Positions 1 to 7,935 of a DNA stretch of 64,000 bases are shown piece after piece. This DNA is from Clostridium sp. AN503. Its GTDB lineage: Bacteria > Bacillota > Clostridia > Lachnospirales > Lachnospiraceae. Both the position numbers and the translations under genes were made by a program. Below the pieces are notes generated by a model. That model did no database searches and was not told the DNA's origin. It was given only the letters and a program-made list of their open reading frames with translations. Every line of letters starts with the position of its first letter. Positions within the stretch are counted from its first letter, which is position 1. The stretch lies in assembly GCF_040719375.1 (NCBI RefSeq), contig NZ_JBFDTP010000002.1:3179688-3243687 (forward strand), given 5' to 3'.

Positions 1-21
1 TTTTTATTTCTTAAAAACCTC

Positions 22-50
22 TTGACATTTTAAACTGAAACAATTATGAT
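22..50 (+). promoter_or_regulatory. sigma-A promoter of the beta-lactamase-like gene
   Basis: The -35 box TTGACA (22-27) and the -10 box TATGAT (45-50) are separated by exactly 17 bases. Transcription should start near 57, giving a leader of about 80 nt before the gene at 140. Confidence 0.8.
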
Positions 51-139
51 AACAGTATATTAACTGCAATTTATTTATTAACAGTTTTGAGATACGTTAC
101 CCATTTTAATTCGTATTACATAGAAAGGCAGGAATGAGC

Positions 140-1663
140 ATGAACACAAGAGAACATGAAACCATGAAAATGCGCGGCAGCGCCGACGTCACTTATCTCG
201 GACAGACCGTTGACCAGATGATCCTTGACTTTATGAGGGAACAGGATATCCCCGGACTGACACTGGCGATCGTCCAGGCTCCTTATATCCCCCGCGTCGT
301 AGGATACGGCATGTCTGATACAGAAGGAAAAAGACTGGCCTCCGCCAATACCATGTGGCCGGCTGGACCGATCTCACAGGCATTTGCGGCAGTAGCCATT
401 ATGCAGTTATATGAAGATGGTATGCTTGGTCTGGACGATACGCTGGCCGTACATATACCAGAAGTGCCGGACAGCTGGAAATCCATTACCATAATCCAGC
501 TTCTCCGCCATGCTTCTGGACTGCCTGACTACCGTGACATCCCTCATTGGTCACCCTTCACAGATTGGACCTTCACAGGGCTTTTGGATCTGATCCGCCA
601 TCAGGAACTACACTTTTTTCCGGGAACAGATGTGGCGCAGAACGCTTCCAATTTCCTGTTCCTCACTGAGATCGTGGAACGTGTCAGCGGGAAATCCTAT
701 CATGACTTTGTAACAGAACGGCAGATCCGGTTTTTAGGCCTGCGCCGCACCGGCTTTGCTGAGGATGAGGATCTATTTATGCACGAGGATGTTTCTCTGA
801 CTGACAATGTACACCAGCTTTTCAAAAAGAACGGGCTGTACATTGATCCAACCGAATATGCCGCCAGCTACAATAGCGATGGCAGACCGGTACAGAGAGT
901 GAAATCCTCTGCGTTGCGGGGTTTTTCTGACATCTGGGCTTCCGCACAGGATATTTCCTTCTGGGACATCGGCCTTGCAGGCGGTGTACTGATCCACGAG
1001 CCGGAACACCGGGCTCTGGTATACGCCTCCTGGCAGCTTCCCGACGGCCGGGAGATGCCTGCCGTTGCAGGATGGCAGTTTTACAGGCATCGGGGATTGA
1101 TGGATATTAAGGGAAGCGTCCCCGGATTCTCCAGCTTCTTGAGCCGTTTCACCCATCCGGAGGAGTTAGTCTGCGTTACTCTGCTCGCCAACAAAGAAGG
1201 AGTGGATTTTACTAACCTTGGGCGGCGCATTGCGGGAGCCTTCGGAGATCTGCTGTCCACCAACTATGATGACAACCGCCTCTACCTGCTGGAAGGACAG
1301 TTCCCTGCAGATGAGACCGTCCACCGCTTGGAACAGGAGCTTACAGCCCGCAGTATCCCGCTGTTTGCTAAGTTCGATCATGCACAGAACGCAAGGGAAG
1401 CCGGTCTGGAGCTTCGCCCTACCACAGTACTTGTCTTCGGCTCGCCCAAAGTGGGGACCGGGCTGATGCAGGCAGACCAGAGCATTTCCCTGGAACTGCC
1501 GCTGCGCATCTCCGTCTGGGAAGACGAAGCCGGCAGTACCTGGCTGGCGTTCCCGCGCATCGCCCTGATGGCGGATGCATATGGTCTTGCCGGACATCCG
1601 GTTATTGAAAAAATGCAAAAGCTATTGGAAGAACTGGTCCGAAAGGCTGGAAGCATCTACTGA
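140..1663 (+). CDS. beta-lactamase/serine hydrolase fold protein, apparently catalytically dead
   Basis: The fold is that of the class C beta-lactamase / penicillin-binding family: an N-terminal VDQMILDFMREQDIPG segment, then AFAAVAIMQLYEDG after the active-site position, then LLRHASGLPDY, a PGT...VERVSGKSY segment and a GSVPGFSSF segment. The three catalytic motifs appear replaced. Where the family has SxxK this protein reads P77-I-S-Q80; the YxN tyrosine aligns with Gln; the late HxG motif reads IKG. It is therefore probably a binding or regulatory pseudoenzyme. No signal peptide is visible, so it is likely cytoplasmic. ATG 140 is preferred because AGGCAGG ends 7 bases upstream; an ATG at 134 is also in frame but too close. 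It is monocistronic and convergent with fba. Fold assignment is confident; loss of activity is inferred from motif alignment by eye. Confidence 0.75.
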   Translation: MNTREHETMKMRGSADVTYLGQTVDQMILDFMREQDIPGLTLAIVQAPYIPRVVGYGMSDTEGKRLASANTMWPAGPISQAFAAVAIMQLYEDGMLGLDDTLAVHIPEVPDSWKSITIIQLLRHASGLPDYRDIPHWSPFTDWTFTGLLDLIRHQELHFFPGTDVAQNASNFLFLTEIVERVSGKSYHDFVTERQIRFLGLRRTGFAEDEDLFMHEDVSLTDNVHQLFKKNGLYIDPTEYAASYNSDGRPVQRVKSSALRGFSDIWASAQDISFWDIGLAGGVLIHEPEHRALVYASWQLPDGREMPAVAGWQFYRHRGLMDIKGSVPGFSSFLSRFTHPEELVCVTLLANKEGVDFTNLGRRIAGAFGDLLSTNYDDNRLYLLEGQFPADETVHRLEQELTARSIPLFAKFDHAQNAREAGLELRPTTVLVFGSPKVGTGLMQADQSISLELPLRISVWEDEAGSTWLAFPRIALMADAYGLAGHPVIEKMQKLLEELVRKAGSIY

Positions 1664-1720
1664 TCAAACAGTTATGCACTATAAAAATATCTGGACCAAA
1701 ATAATGTCTGCTCTGCAAAA

Positions 1721-1757
1721 AACGCCGCATGGTCGCTTCTCGCGTCCATGCGGCGTT
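1721..1757 (-). terminator. rho-independent terminator after fba
   Basis: A perfect 12-bp stem (1721-1732 with 1746-1757) has a 13-nt loop and, read on the minus strand, is followed by a run of six T. It lies 18 bases past the fba stop. Confidence 0.85.
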
Positions 1758-1775
1758 CATCCTATTCAGTCTCTA

Positions 1776-2639
1776 TCATGCTTTTCCAACAGAACCAAAG
1801 ATCTCCATCTTCTCTTTCACAGTACCTTTGATCGCCTCGGTACCAGGAGCCAAAAGCTTACGCGGATCAAAGCCCTTGCCTGCTAAATCCTTGCCTGCCT
1901 CGATGTACTCGCGGGTCGCTGCTGCGAAGGAAAGCTGGCACTCCGTATTTACATTGATCTTCGCTACGCCAAGGTCAATGGCTTTCTTGATCATGTCGGT
2001 CGGGATGCCGGTACCGCCGTGCAGTACGAGCGGCATTTCGCCGGTCTTCTCCTGGATCGCTGCCAGGGTCTCAAAGCTCAGCCCCTTCCAATTCTCCGGA
2101 TATTTACCGTGGATGTTGCCAATGCCTGCTGCCAGGAAATCGATGCCCAGGTCTGCGACTGCCTTACACTCGTTCGGGTCTGCACACTCGCCCATACCCA
2201 CAACGCCGTCTTCCTCGCCGCCGATGGAACCTACCTCAGCCTCCAGGGAGATGCCTTTTTCATGGCACAGCTTTACTAACGCTGTGGTCTTCTCGATATT
2301 CTCCTCGATCGGATAATGGGAACCGTCAAACATAACGGAAGAAAAGCCTGCTTCGATACATTTCAGACAGCCCTCGTAGCTGCCGTGATCCAGATGCAGG
2401 GCTACCGGAACCGTGATCCCAAGCTCCTCCATCATGCCGTTTACCATACCCACTACGGTGCGGTAACCGGTCATATATTTGCCTGCGCCTTCAGATACAC
2501 CTAAAATAACCGGGGAATTCAGCTCCTGTGCGGTTGACAGGACTGCCTTGGTCCACTCCAGATTGTTGATGTTGAACTGTCCTACTGCATAATGTCCTTC
2601 TTTTGCTTTTTTCAGCATTTCTGTTGCAGATACTAACAT
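1776..2639 (-). CDS. fba: class II fructose-1,6-bisphosphate aldolase
   Basis: A zinc-dependent aldolase that interconverts fructose-1,6-bisphosphate with dihydroxyacetone phosphate and glyceraldehyde-3-phosphate in glycolysis and gluconeogenesis, in the cytoplasm. The 287-residue TIM barrel shows the class II hallmarks: catalytic/zinc site LHLDHGS (Asp84, His85), Glu133 in SLEAEVG, His177 in GNIHG and His207 in LVLHGGTG, with the late KINVNTE phosphate-binding segment. The start at 2639 is chosen because GGAGG lies about 9 bases upstream; the open frame extends further upstream but without homology. The gene sits 150 bases downstream of thrC on the same strand and appears to have its own promoter (2721-2749). 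Confidence 0.95.
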   Translation of the reverse strand: MLVSATEMLKKAKEGHYAVGQFNINNLEWTKAVLSTAQELNSPVILGVSEGAGKYMTGYRTVVGMVNGMMEELGITVPVALHLDHGSYEGCLKCIEAGFSSVMFDGSHYPIEENIEKTTALVKLCHEKGISLEAEVGSIGGEEDGVVGMGECADPNECKAVADLGIDFLAAGIGNIHGKYPENWKGLSFETLAAIQEKTGEMPLVLHGGTGIPTDMIKKAIDLGVAKINVNTECQLSFAAATREYIEAGKDLAGKGFDPRKLLAPGTEAIKGTVKEKMEIFGSVGKA

Positions 2640-2720
2640 TTTACAAGCCTCCATTTCGTTATTGTCCTTTGCCCGGCAACGGGAAACATGCCTGTCCCCA
2701 CTGCACTCTGCTTCCTCTAC

Positions 2721-2749
2721 AGTATAATACATTTTTCCATTTTTGGAAA
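2721..2749 (-). promoter_or_regulatory. probable fba promoter embedded in palindromes
   Basis: On the minus strand a -10 TATACT (2721-2726) lies 17 bases from a weak -35 TTTCCA (2744-2749). The -35 region is half of a perfect inverted repeat TTTCCA-N4-TGGAAA (2734-2749). A second palindrome, CGAACATTGTTCG (2761-2773), lies just upstream. Both could bind a regulator; neither factor can be named. Confidence 0.5.
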
Positions 2750-2789
2750 GCATATTCGTACGAACATTGTTCGCCAAAAAATACAGGAA

Positions 2790-4277
2790 CTACAGGCCCA
2801 GGATTTCTGCCACGGTCTTTTCCAAATCTGCAACGTCGCTTTCGCGGGTGTGGCGCACCTCTGCGCTGCGGATCTCCTCCACAGCCGGAGGGATCGGGAC
2901 GCCTGAGGCTTTGCACAGATCGTCTATGATGGCAAACTCATCTTTGCTGCCCTGGTCGCCGAATACTGCTTCCATGACGCTGTGAGAGAATTTGTACGGG
3001 CTGGCGGTGGATGCGATCACAGTCGGAGTCCTGTCGCCGGTCTCACGGACATAATTTTTGTAGACGCAGGAAGCGACGCCGGTATGGGTGTCGATCATGT
3101 AGCCGGTCTCGTCATAGAGATGACGGATTCCTTCTGCATTCTCCGCCTCGGTCGCATATCCTCCGACAAAATCTTTCATAAACTCTCTCATGCTGTCGGT
3201 CACTGTGTAGGCTCCAGCAGCGGAAAGCTGCTCCATCATGGCTTTATTTGCCTGGGCGTCACTGCCGGCGCTCAAATAGATCAGCCGCTCTAAGTTGCTG
3301 GAGATCAGGATGTCCATGGACGGAGAACTGGTCAGGATAAAGTCCCTCTTTTTGTCATAGGTACCGGTGCGGAAAAAGTCATACAGCACCTTGTTGTCGT
3401 TGGAAGCACAGATCAGGGTCTTCACCGGCACGCCCATCTGTTTTGCAAAGTACGCCGCCAGGATATTGCCAAAGTTGCCGGTGGGCACGGTGATATTGAT
3501 CTGGTCGCCGTTTTTGATCTCACCGTTCTGAACCAGCCTGGCATATGCATATACATAATATACCACCTGCGGCACCAGTCTTCCTATATTAATAGAATTG
3601 GCTGAAGAAAGCTGGAAGCGTTTTTCTGCCAGCCTTTCACCAAACTCACGATCCCCGAAGATCATCTTGACACCGGTCTGGGCGTCGTCGAAGTTGCCGT
3701 GGATCGCCACAACGCTGGTATTGTCCCCTTTCTGGGTGACCATCTGAAGCTCCTGGACCCTGCTGACGCCGCCCTTGGGATAGAACACGATGATCCTGGT
3801 ACCTGGAACATCGGCAAATCCCGCCATAGCTGCCTTGCCTGTGTCCCCGGAAGTAGCGGTCAGGATCACGATCTCGTTCTCCACATGATTCTTCTTTGCA
3901 GATGTTGTCATCAGATAGGGAAGAATAGAGAGCGCCATATCCTTAAACGCAATGGTGCTGCCATGGAACAGCTCCAGATAATAAGCTCCGTCCGCCTTCA
4001 CAAGCGGTGCGATCTCTTCCGTATCAAACTTTTTGTCGTATGCGCACTCGATGCAGTACCGAAGCTCCTCCTCCGTAAAATCATTCAAAAACAGCTTCAT
4101 AACCTGATATGCAGTCTCCTGATAGGTCATCCCCGCCAGCTCCTCCATGGAAACATCCAGCTTCGGAATGAAGGTGGGCATGAACAGGCCGCCATCATCT
4201 GCCAGCCCTTTTAAGATCGCCTGAGACGCAGACAGGCCGCTCTCCTTGCCCCGGGTACTCTGATAGGATAAATTCAT
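2790..4277 (-). CDS. thrC: threonine synthase
   Basis: A PLP enzyme converting O-phospho-L-homoserine to L-threonine, the last step of threonine synthesis. The 495-residue length fits the long threonine synthase class. The N-terminus MNLSYQSTRG with DDGGLFMP is typical of that class; the PLP lysine is Lys112 in HGSTIAFKDMAL; ATSGDTGKAAMAGF and VPTGNFGNILAAYF bind the cofactor phosphate. The ATG at 4277 has an AGAAAGGA ribosome site about 11 bases upstream. The gene is followed by fba on the same strand; no other threonine-pathway gene is nearby. Confidence 0.95.
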   Translation of the reverse strand: MNLSYQSTRGKESGLSASQAILKGLADDGGLFMPTFIPKLDVSMEELAGMTYQETAYQVMKLFLNDFTEEELRYCIECAYDKKFDTEEIAPLVKADGAYYLELFHGSTIAFKDMALSILPYLMTTSAKKNHVENEIVILTATSGDTGKAAMAGFADVPGTRIIVFYPKGGVSRVQELQMVTQKGDNTSVVAIHGNFDDAQTGVKMIFGDREFGERLAEKRFQLSSANSINIGRLVPQVVYYVYAYARLVQNGEIKNGDQINITVPTGNFGNILAAYFAKQMGVPVKTLICASNDNKVLYDFFRTGTYDKKRDFILTSSPSMDILISSNLERLIYLSAGSDAQANKAMMEQLSAAGAYTVTDSMREFMKDFVGGYATEAENAEGIRHLYDETGYMIDTHTGVASCVYKNYVRETGDRTPTVIASTASPYKFSHSVMEAVFGDQGSKDEFAIIDDLCKASGVPIPPAVEEIRSAEVRHTRESDVADLEKTVAEILGL

Positions 4278-4448
4278 AGGTATCGGTTCCTTTCTTCCTA
4301 ATGTCCCTCTAATATAGAAGGTTTATTCAGTATTTTTGTAGATTGTAGCACACTTTAGAACCCGGTGCAAGAGCAGGATATTTTTTCTTCTACAACCCAA
4401 AAGCTGTGACAAAAACAATAAAAATATTGTTAAATTTCAAAAAAAGTA

Positions 4449-4477
4449 TTGACTTTTCCTTTTTCAGAGCATATAAT
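4449..4477 (+). promoter_or_regulatory. sigma-A promoter of the amino-acid ABC operon
   Basis: TTGACT (4449-4454), a 17-base spacer and TATAAT (4472-4477). The start point near 4484 gives a leader of about 125 nt before the first gene. The rest of the 4278-4608 gap is AT-rich upstream sequence of thrC and this operon. Confidence 0.85.
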
Positions 4478-4521
4478 GCAGAAAAAGTGATTGAAAAACC
4501 ATATGAAAGATGTGAGCAATG

Positions 4522-4571
4522 GCGCTCGGGCAACCCTTTCCTGGAAAGGGGAGTTCGGAGCGCATTTTTTT
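4522..4571 (+). terminator. leader terminator/attenuator hairpin ahead of the ABC operon
   Basis: The leader folds into an outer stem GCGCTC/GAGCGC (4522-4527 with 4558-4563) and an inner stem CCCTTT/AAAGGG (4534-4539 with 4545-4550), separated by an asymmetric internal loop (GGGCAA against GAGTTCG). It is followed by seven T (4565-4571). This is an intrinsic terminator 38 bases before the ATG at 4609, so most transcripts should stop unless something opposes it. Only about 38 nt precede the hairpin, too short for most known riboswitch classes. Confidence 0.7.
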
Positions 4572-4608
4572 ATCCGTCGATCGAGAATGAAGAAAGGTGG
4601 TAAAGACT

Positions 4609-5331
4609 ATGATTAAAGTGGAAAACTTAAAAAAGAACTTCGGAAGCCTGGAGGTTTTAAAGAACATCAACTTAACCGTAGAAGAAGGCGAAAAGCTCGT
4701 CATCATCGGACCGTCCGGCAGTGGCAAGAGCACTTTAATCCGCTGCATCAACTATCTGGAGGAGCCGACTTCCGGCGAGGTCTATATCAATGACCAGCTT
4801 CTGACAAAGAAGAACCGCGGCGAGATGGCAAAGAACTATTCTTCCATGGTATTCCAGCAGTTTAACCTTTACCCGCACATGACCGTGCTCCAGAACCTTA
4901 CCCTTGCGCCGATCAAGCTGCAGAAGGTCCCGAAAAAGGAAGCGGAAGAAAATGCCATGAAATACCTGGAGCGTGTAGGGCTTGCAGATAAGGCCAACTG
5001 CTATCCGCAGAATCTGTCCGGCGGCCAGCAGCAGCGTGTGGCTATTGCCCGTGCGCTGTGCACCAAGCAGAAACTGATCCTGTTCGATGAGCCTACCAGC
5101 GCATTAGACCCGGAGATGGTCCAGGAGGTACTGGATGTTATGATCGGTCTTTCTCAGGAAAATATCACGATGGTATGCGTAACCCACGAGATGGGATTTG
5201 CCAGACAGGTTGCGGACCGTGTGATCTTTATGGACGACGGCACTATTGTCGAGGAAGGCACCCCGGAGCATTTCTTCACTAACCCGGAGAATGAACGCAC
5301 CAAGGCATTTTTAAGTAAGATTCTGCATTAA
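4609..5331 (+). CDS. polar amino-acid ABC transporter ATP-binding protein (GlnQ-like)
   Basis: The ATPase that powers uptake of a polar amino acid through the two permeases encoded downstream. The 240 residues carry Walker A GPSGSGKS (34-41), a Q-loop in MVFQQFNLYPHMTVLQN, signature LSGGQQQR, Walker B LILFDEPTSALDPEM and switch VTHEMGFA, the standard layout of the PAAT family. ATG 4609 follows GAAAGGTGG at suitable distance; a GTG at 4597 is in frame but unnecessary. It is the first gene of a four-gene operon (ATPase, binding lipoprotein, two permeases). Substrate cannot be told; glutamine, glutamate or cystine are possible. Confidence 0.92.
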   Translation: MIKVENLKKNFGSLEVLKNINLTVEEGEKLVIIGPSGSGKSTLIRCINYLEEPTSGEVYINDQLLTKKNRGEMAKNYSSMVFQQFNLYPHMTVLQNLTLAPIKLQKVPKKEAEENAMKYLERVGLADKANCYPQNLSGGQQQRVAIARALCTKQKLILFDEPTSALDPEMVQEVLDVMIGLSQENITMVCVTHEMGFARQVADRVIFMDDGTIVEEGTPEHFFTNPENERTKAFLSKILH

Positions 5332-5370
5332 TGTTTTTTGTAACGGATTCTGTACCGATGTAAGCTAACT

Positions 5371-5404
5371 AAAGGCTCTTTCCGCCTGAAAACGGGGAGC
5401 CTTT
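5371..5404 (+). other. intercistronic stem-loop between ATPase and binding-protein genes
   Basis: An 8-bp perfect stem AAAGGCTC/GAGCCTTT (5371-5378 with 5397-5404) with no T-run sits in the 113-base gap. It may be a leaky terminator or an RNA-processing stabiliser that lets the binding protein be made in excess of the ATPase. Confidence 0.5.
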
Positions 5405-5444
5405 CAATATAGTTAGAAATCTCATTTTGAGGAGGAAAACAATT

Positions 5445-6350
5445 ATGAAGAAGACTATGAAAACAAGTGCCCTGCTGATGGCTGCCGCTATGATGGTGAG
5501 CGCCGCTTTAACAGGCTGCGGAGGTTCCGGAAGCACCGCAACCACTGCTGCTGCGGATACCACTGCTGCCGGTGATACGGCTGCTGCCGGCGATGCTGCC
5601 GCTGCCGACGGCGTGAGCGCTGATGTACAGAAGATCATCGACGCAGGCGTATTAAAGGTCGGCGCCAAGGTTGACGTTCCGAAATTCGGTATGCAGAACA
5701 CGGCTACCGGCGAGATGGAAGGCGTCGAGGTTGACTTAGCTTACGAGATCGCAGGCAAGATCTTCGGCTGCACCGCAGCGGAAGCCAAGGAAAAGAAGCT
5801 GGTTGCTTTCCAGGGCGTTACCGCCAAGACCAGAGGCCCGTTGATCGACAACGGCGAGGTGGATATGGTTATCGCAACCTACACCATCACTCCTGAGAGA
5901 AAAGAGACCTGGAATTTCTCTGATCCGTACTATACCGATGCAGTTGGCCTGATGGTCCTCAAAGATTCCGGCATCAACTCCATCGAAGATCTGGACGGCA
6001 AGGTTATCGCGGTTTCACAGGGTTCCACTACAAAGGACGGCTTCAACAAATACGTGGCAGAAAAAGGCTATAATGTAAAACCGGAATTCGAGGAATTTGA
6101 CGGATATCCGTCCATGGCTGCGGCCCTGGCTGCAAAGAACGTGGATGTATTCTCCGTAGACCGTGCAATCCTCGCAGGCTACAATGACGAGACCACCATC
6201 ATCCTTCCTGACCGTTTTGCAGAGCAGGAGTACGGTGTGGCTTCCAAACTGGATAACAAAGGTCTTGCAGAGCTGGTGAACGGCGTTGTGACTGATTTAA
6301 AGAGCAGCGGCAAGATGGACGAAATGCTGAAAGGTTGGGGAATCGAGTAA
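5445..6350 (+). CDS. family 3 solute-binding lipoprotein of the amino-acid ABC transporter
   Basis: The extracellular receptor of the transporter, anchored to the membrane outer face. A lipoprotein signal peptide ends in the lipobox ALTGC (Cys25); it is followed by an Ala/Thr/Asp-rich linker (about 26-55) and the SBP_bac_3 fold: VLKVGAKVDVPKFGMQ, GVEVDLAYEIAGKI, VDMVIATYTITPERKE, FSDPYYTDAVGLMVL and IAVSQGSTT. The ATG at 5445 follows GGAGG by 9 bases. It lies between the ATPase and permease genes of the same operon. Ligand unknown, although the ITPERKETWNFSDPYY segment is typical of glutamate/glutamine-type receptors. Confidence 0.92.
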   Translation: MKKTMKTSALLMAAAMMVSAALTGCGGSGSTATTAAADTTAAGDTAAAGDAAAADGVSADVQKIIDAGVLKVGAKVDVPKFGMQNTATGEMEGVEVDLAYEIAGKIFGCTAAEAKEKKLVAFQGVTAKTRGPLIDNGEVDMVIATYTITPERKETWNFSDPYYTDAVGLMVLKDSGINSIEDLDGKVIAVSQGSTTKDGFNKYVAEKGYNVKPEFEEFDGYPSMAAALAAKNVDVFSVDRAILAGYNDETTIILPDRFAEQEYGVASKLDNKGLAELVNGVVTDLKSSGKMDEMLKGWGIE

Positions 6351-6353
6351 CTT

Positions 6354-7061
6354 ATGATAAAAGATCTGTTTGACGTAAAACGCTGGGAGGCATTCCTGAA
6401 GGTGCTCCCCACGGAATACATACCAGGATTTATCATGACTCTGAAGGTAGCGCTGGCAGGACTTCTGCTGGCGCTCGCCCTTGGGGTCATCTTCGGTATG
6501 TTATCCACCACGAAGGTTAAATTTTTAAAATTCATATCGAGGGTATACGTGGAATTCTTCCAAAACACGCCGTTGGTCGTGCAGGTCTTCTTTTATTATG
6601 CCTGTCTTCCATATGTGATCGGTGGAAGGATCCCCAAATTCACACTGGGCGTCATCGGCGTGGGGATTTACCATGGAGCCTATATTTCCGAGGTCATCCG
6701 CACCGGTATCGAGGCTGTGCCCAAGGGACAGTTTGAGGCTGCCTATTCCCAGGGCTTCAACTATCTCCAGACCATGTGCTACATTATCCTGCCGCAGACC
6801 ATGAAGATGATCCTGCCGCCTCTGACCAACCAGGCCTTAAACCTGGTCAAGAACACCTCGGTGCTCGCCATGGTGGCCGGAATGGACCTCATGTATCATG
6901 CAGATTCCTGGGGCAGCGACCGGGGATACTTTGTCCAGGCCTATCTGCCCTGTGCACTGCTTTACTTTGCCATCTGTTTCCCCCTTGCCAGGCTGGCAAG
7001 GTATCTGGAGATCCGGGCAAAGCGCACTCCTGTACCCAAAAAGCAGAAGGGGGTGGCTTAG
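6354..7061 (+). CDS. amino-acid ABC transporter permease (HisM/GlnP-like), first subunit
   Basis: A 235-residue inner-membrane permease of the His/Glu/Gln/Arg family. It has several hydrophobic helices (from about residue 20), the YVEFFQNTPLVVQVFFYY segment, and the coupling loop EVIRTGIEAVPKGQFEAAYSQG followed by ILPQTMKMILPPLTNQ that contacts the ATPase. It starts 3 bases after the binding-protein stop and abuts the second permease, so the two probably form a heterodimer. The ribosome site is weak (GGTTGGGG region), implying coupling to the upstream gene. Confidence 0.9.
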   Translation: MIKDLFDVKRWEAFLKVLPTEYIPGFIMTLKVALAGLLLALALGVIFGMLSTTKVKFLKFISRVYVEFFQNTPLVVQVFFYYACLPYVIGGRIPKFTLGVIGVGIYHGAYISEVIRTGIEAVPKGQFEAAYSQGFNYLQTMCYIILPQTMKMILPPLTNQALNLVKNTSVLAMVAGMDLMYHADSWGSDRGYFVQAYLPCALLYFAICFPLARLARYLEIRAKRTPVPKKQKGVA

Positions 7062-7724
7062 ATGGCAGGTGTATTTACCACGATTTTTACAAAAGCAAAC
7101 TTTATGTTCATGATGCAGGGACTTTTGCTGACCGTGCTCATCGCCGCATGTACCATCGTGCTGAGCCTGTTCTTTGGCACGTTTGTGGCAATGCTCCGGC
7201 ATTTCTGTATCGGTAAACTGACCTGGATATCCTGGCTGGCCGGAGCCTATATCGAATTTTTCCGGTGTACGCCCAATATCCTGTGGATCCTGTGGATCCG
7301 GTTCACCATGCAGGGCAACCCGACGGTAAAGGCGATCTTCGCCTGCACCCTGTTTACCACTGCGGTTGTGGCTGAGATCGTACGCGGCGGCTTGAACGGC
7401 ATCCCCAAAGGGCAGTTCGACGGCGCTGCCTCCCAGGGCTTCAGCTTCTGGCAGACCTTAAATTATATCGTACTGCCGCAGACCTTTAAGAGCATCATCC
7501 CTGCTCTGCTGTCCCAGGTCATCACCATCATTAAGGATACCTCCTTCTTAAAAGCGGTTGATATCGCAGAATTTATGCGCAACAGTACGGTTGTTATGGG
7601 ACAGCTGCGTACCCCGGCTCAGATCATCACGCTGTACGGATTCATCGCACTGTGCTATTTCATCATCTGTTTCTCACTGTCCTGTGCAGTAAGATATTAT
7701 CAGAAACGGGTTCGGATCGCATAA
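7062..7724 (+). CDS. amino-acid ABC transporter permease, second subunit
   Basis: The second permease subunit, 220 residues, of the same family: YIEFFRCTPNILWILWI, then the coupling loop EIVRGGLNGIPKGQFDGAASQG and IVLPQTFKSIIPALLSQ. Its ATG immediately follows the TAG of the first permease, with AGAAGGGGGTGG just upstream, so it should be translationally coupled. It closes the operon, which ends at the hairpin at 7761. Confidence 0.9.
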   Translation: MAGVFTTIFTKANFMFMMQGLLLTVLIAACTIVLSLFFGTFVAMLRHFCIGKLTWISWLAGAYIEFFRCTPNILWILWIRFTMQGNPTVKAIFACTLFTTAVVAEIVRGGLNGIPKGQFDGAASQGFSFWQTLNYIVLPQTFKSIIPALLSQVITIIKDTSFLKAVDIAEFMRNSTVVMGQLRTPAQIITLYGFIALCYFIICFSLSCAVRYYQKRVRIA

Positions 7725-7760
7725 AAAGTATATTGCAATAAAAAAGTATATTATAGCATA

Positions 7761-7806
7761 AAAGGACAGTTCTCGTGTTCACCGCAAACACGAGCTGTCC
7801 TTTTTC
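7761..7806 (+). terminator. terminator of the ABC operon
   Basis: A long stem pairs AAAGGACAG (7761-7769) with CTGTCCTTT, and inner CTCGTGTT with AACACGAG, followed by a short T-run at 7801-7805. Confidence 0.85.
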
Positions 7807-7935
7807 AGAGGTTAAGCTTAAATCTTCATGGAGTCTGCCGGGCGCCTCCACGCCAAACACTTGCAGATTCTTTCCTACAGCGTTATACTGGTACCGTATT
7901 GAGCATATATGACTCTCGATGAAAGGAACTTTTTT

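Noticed and set aside
2761..2773. CGAACATTGTTCG as a LexA box
   Set aside because: The spacing between GAAC and GTTC is 3 bases, not 4 as in Firmicute LexA boxes, and the downstream gene is a glycolytic aldolase.
4522..4571. Known riboswitch (glutamine, SAM or lysine class)
   Set aside because: The leader before the terminator is only about 38 nt and lacks the conserved cores of those aptamers.
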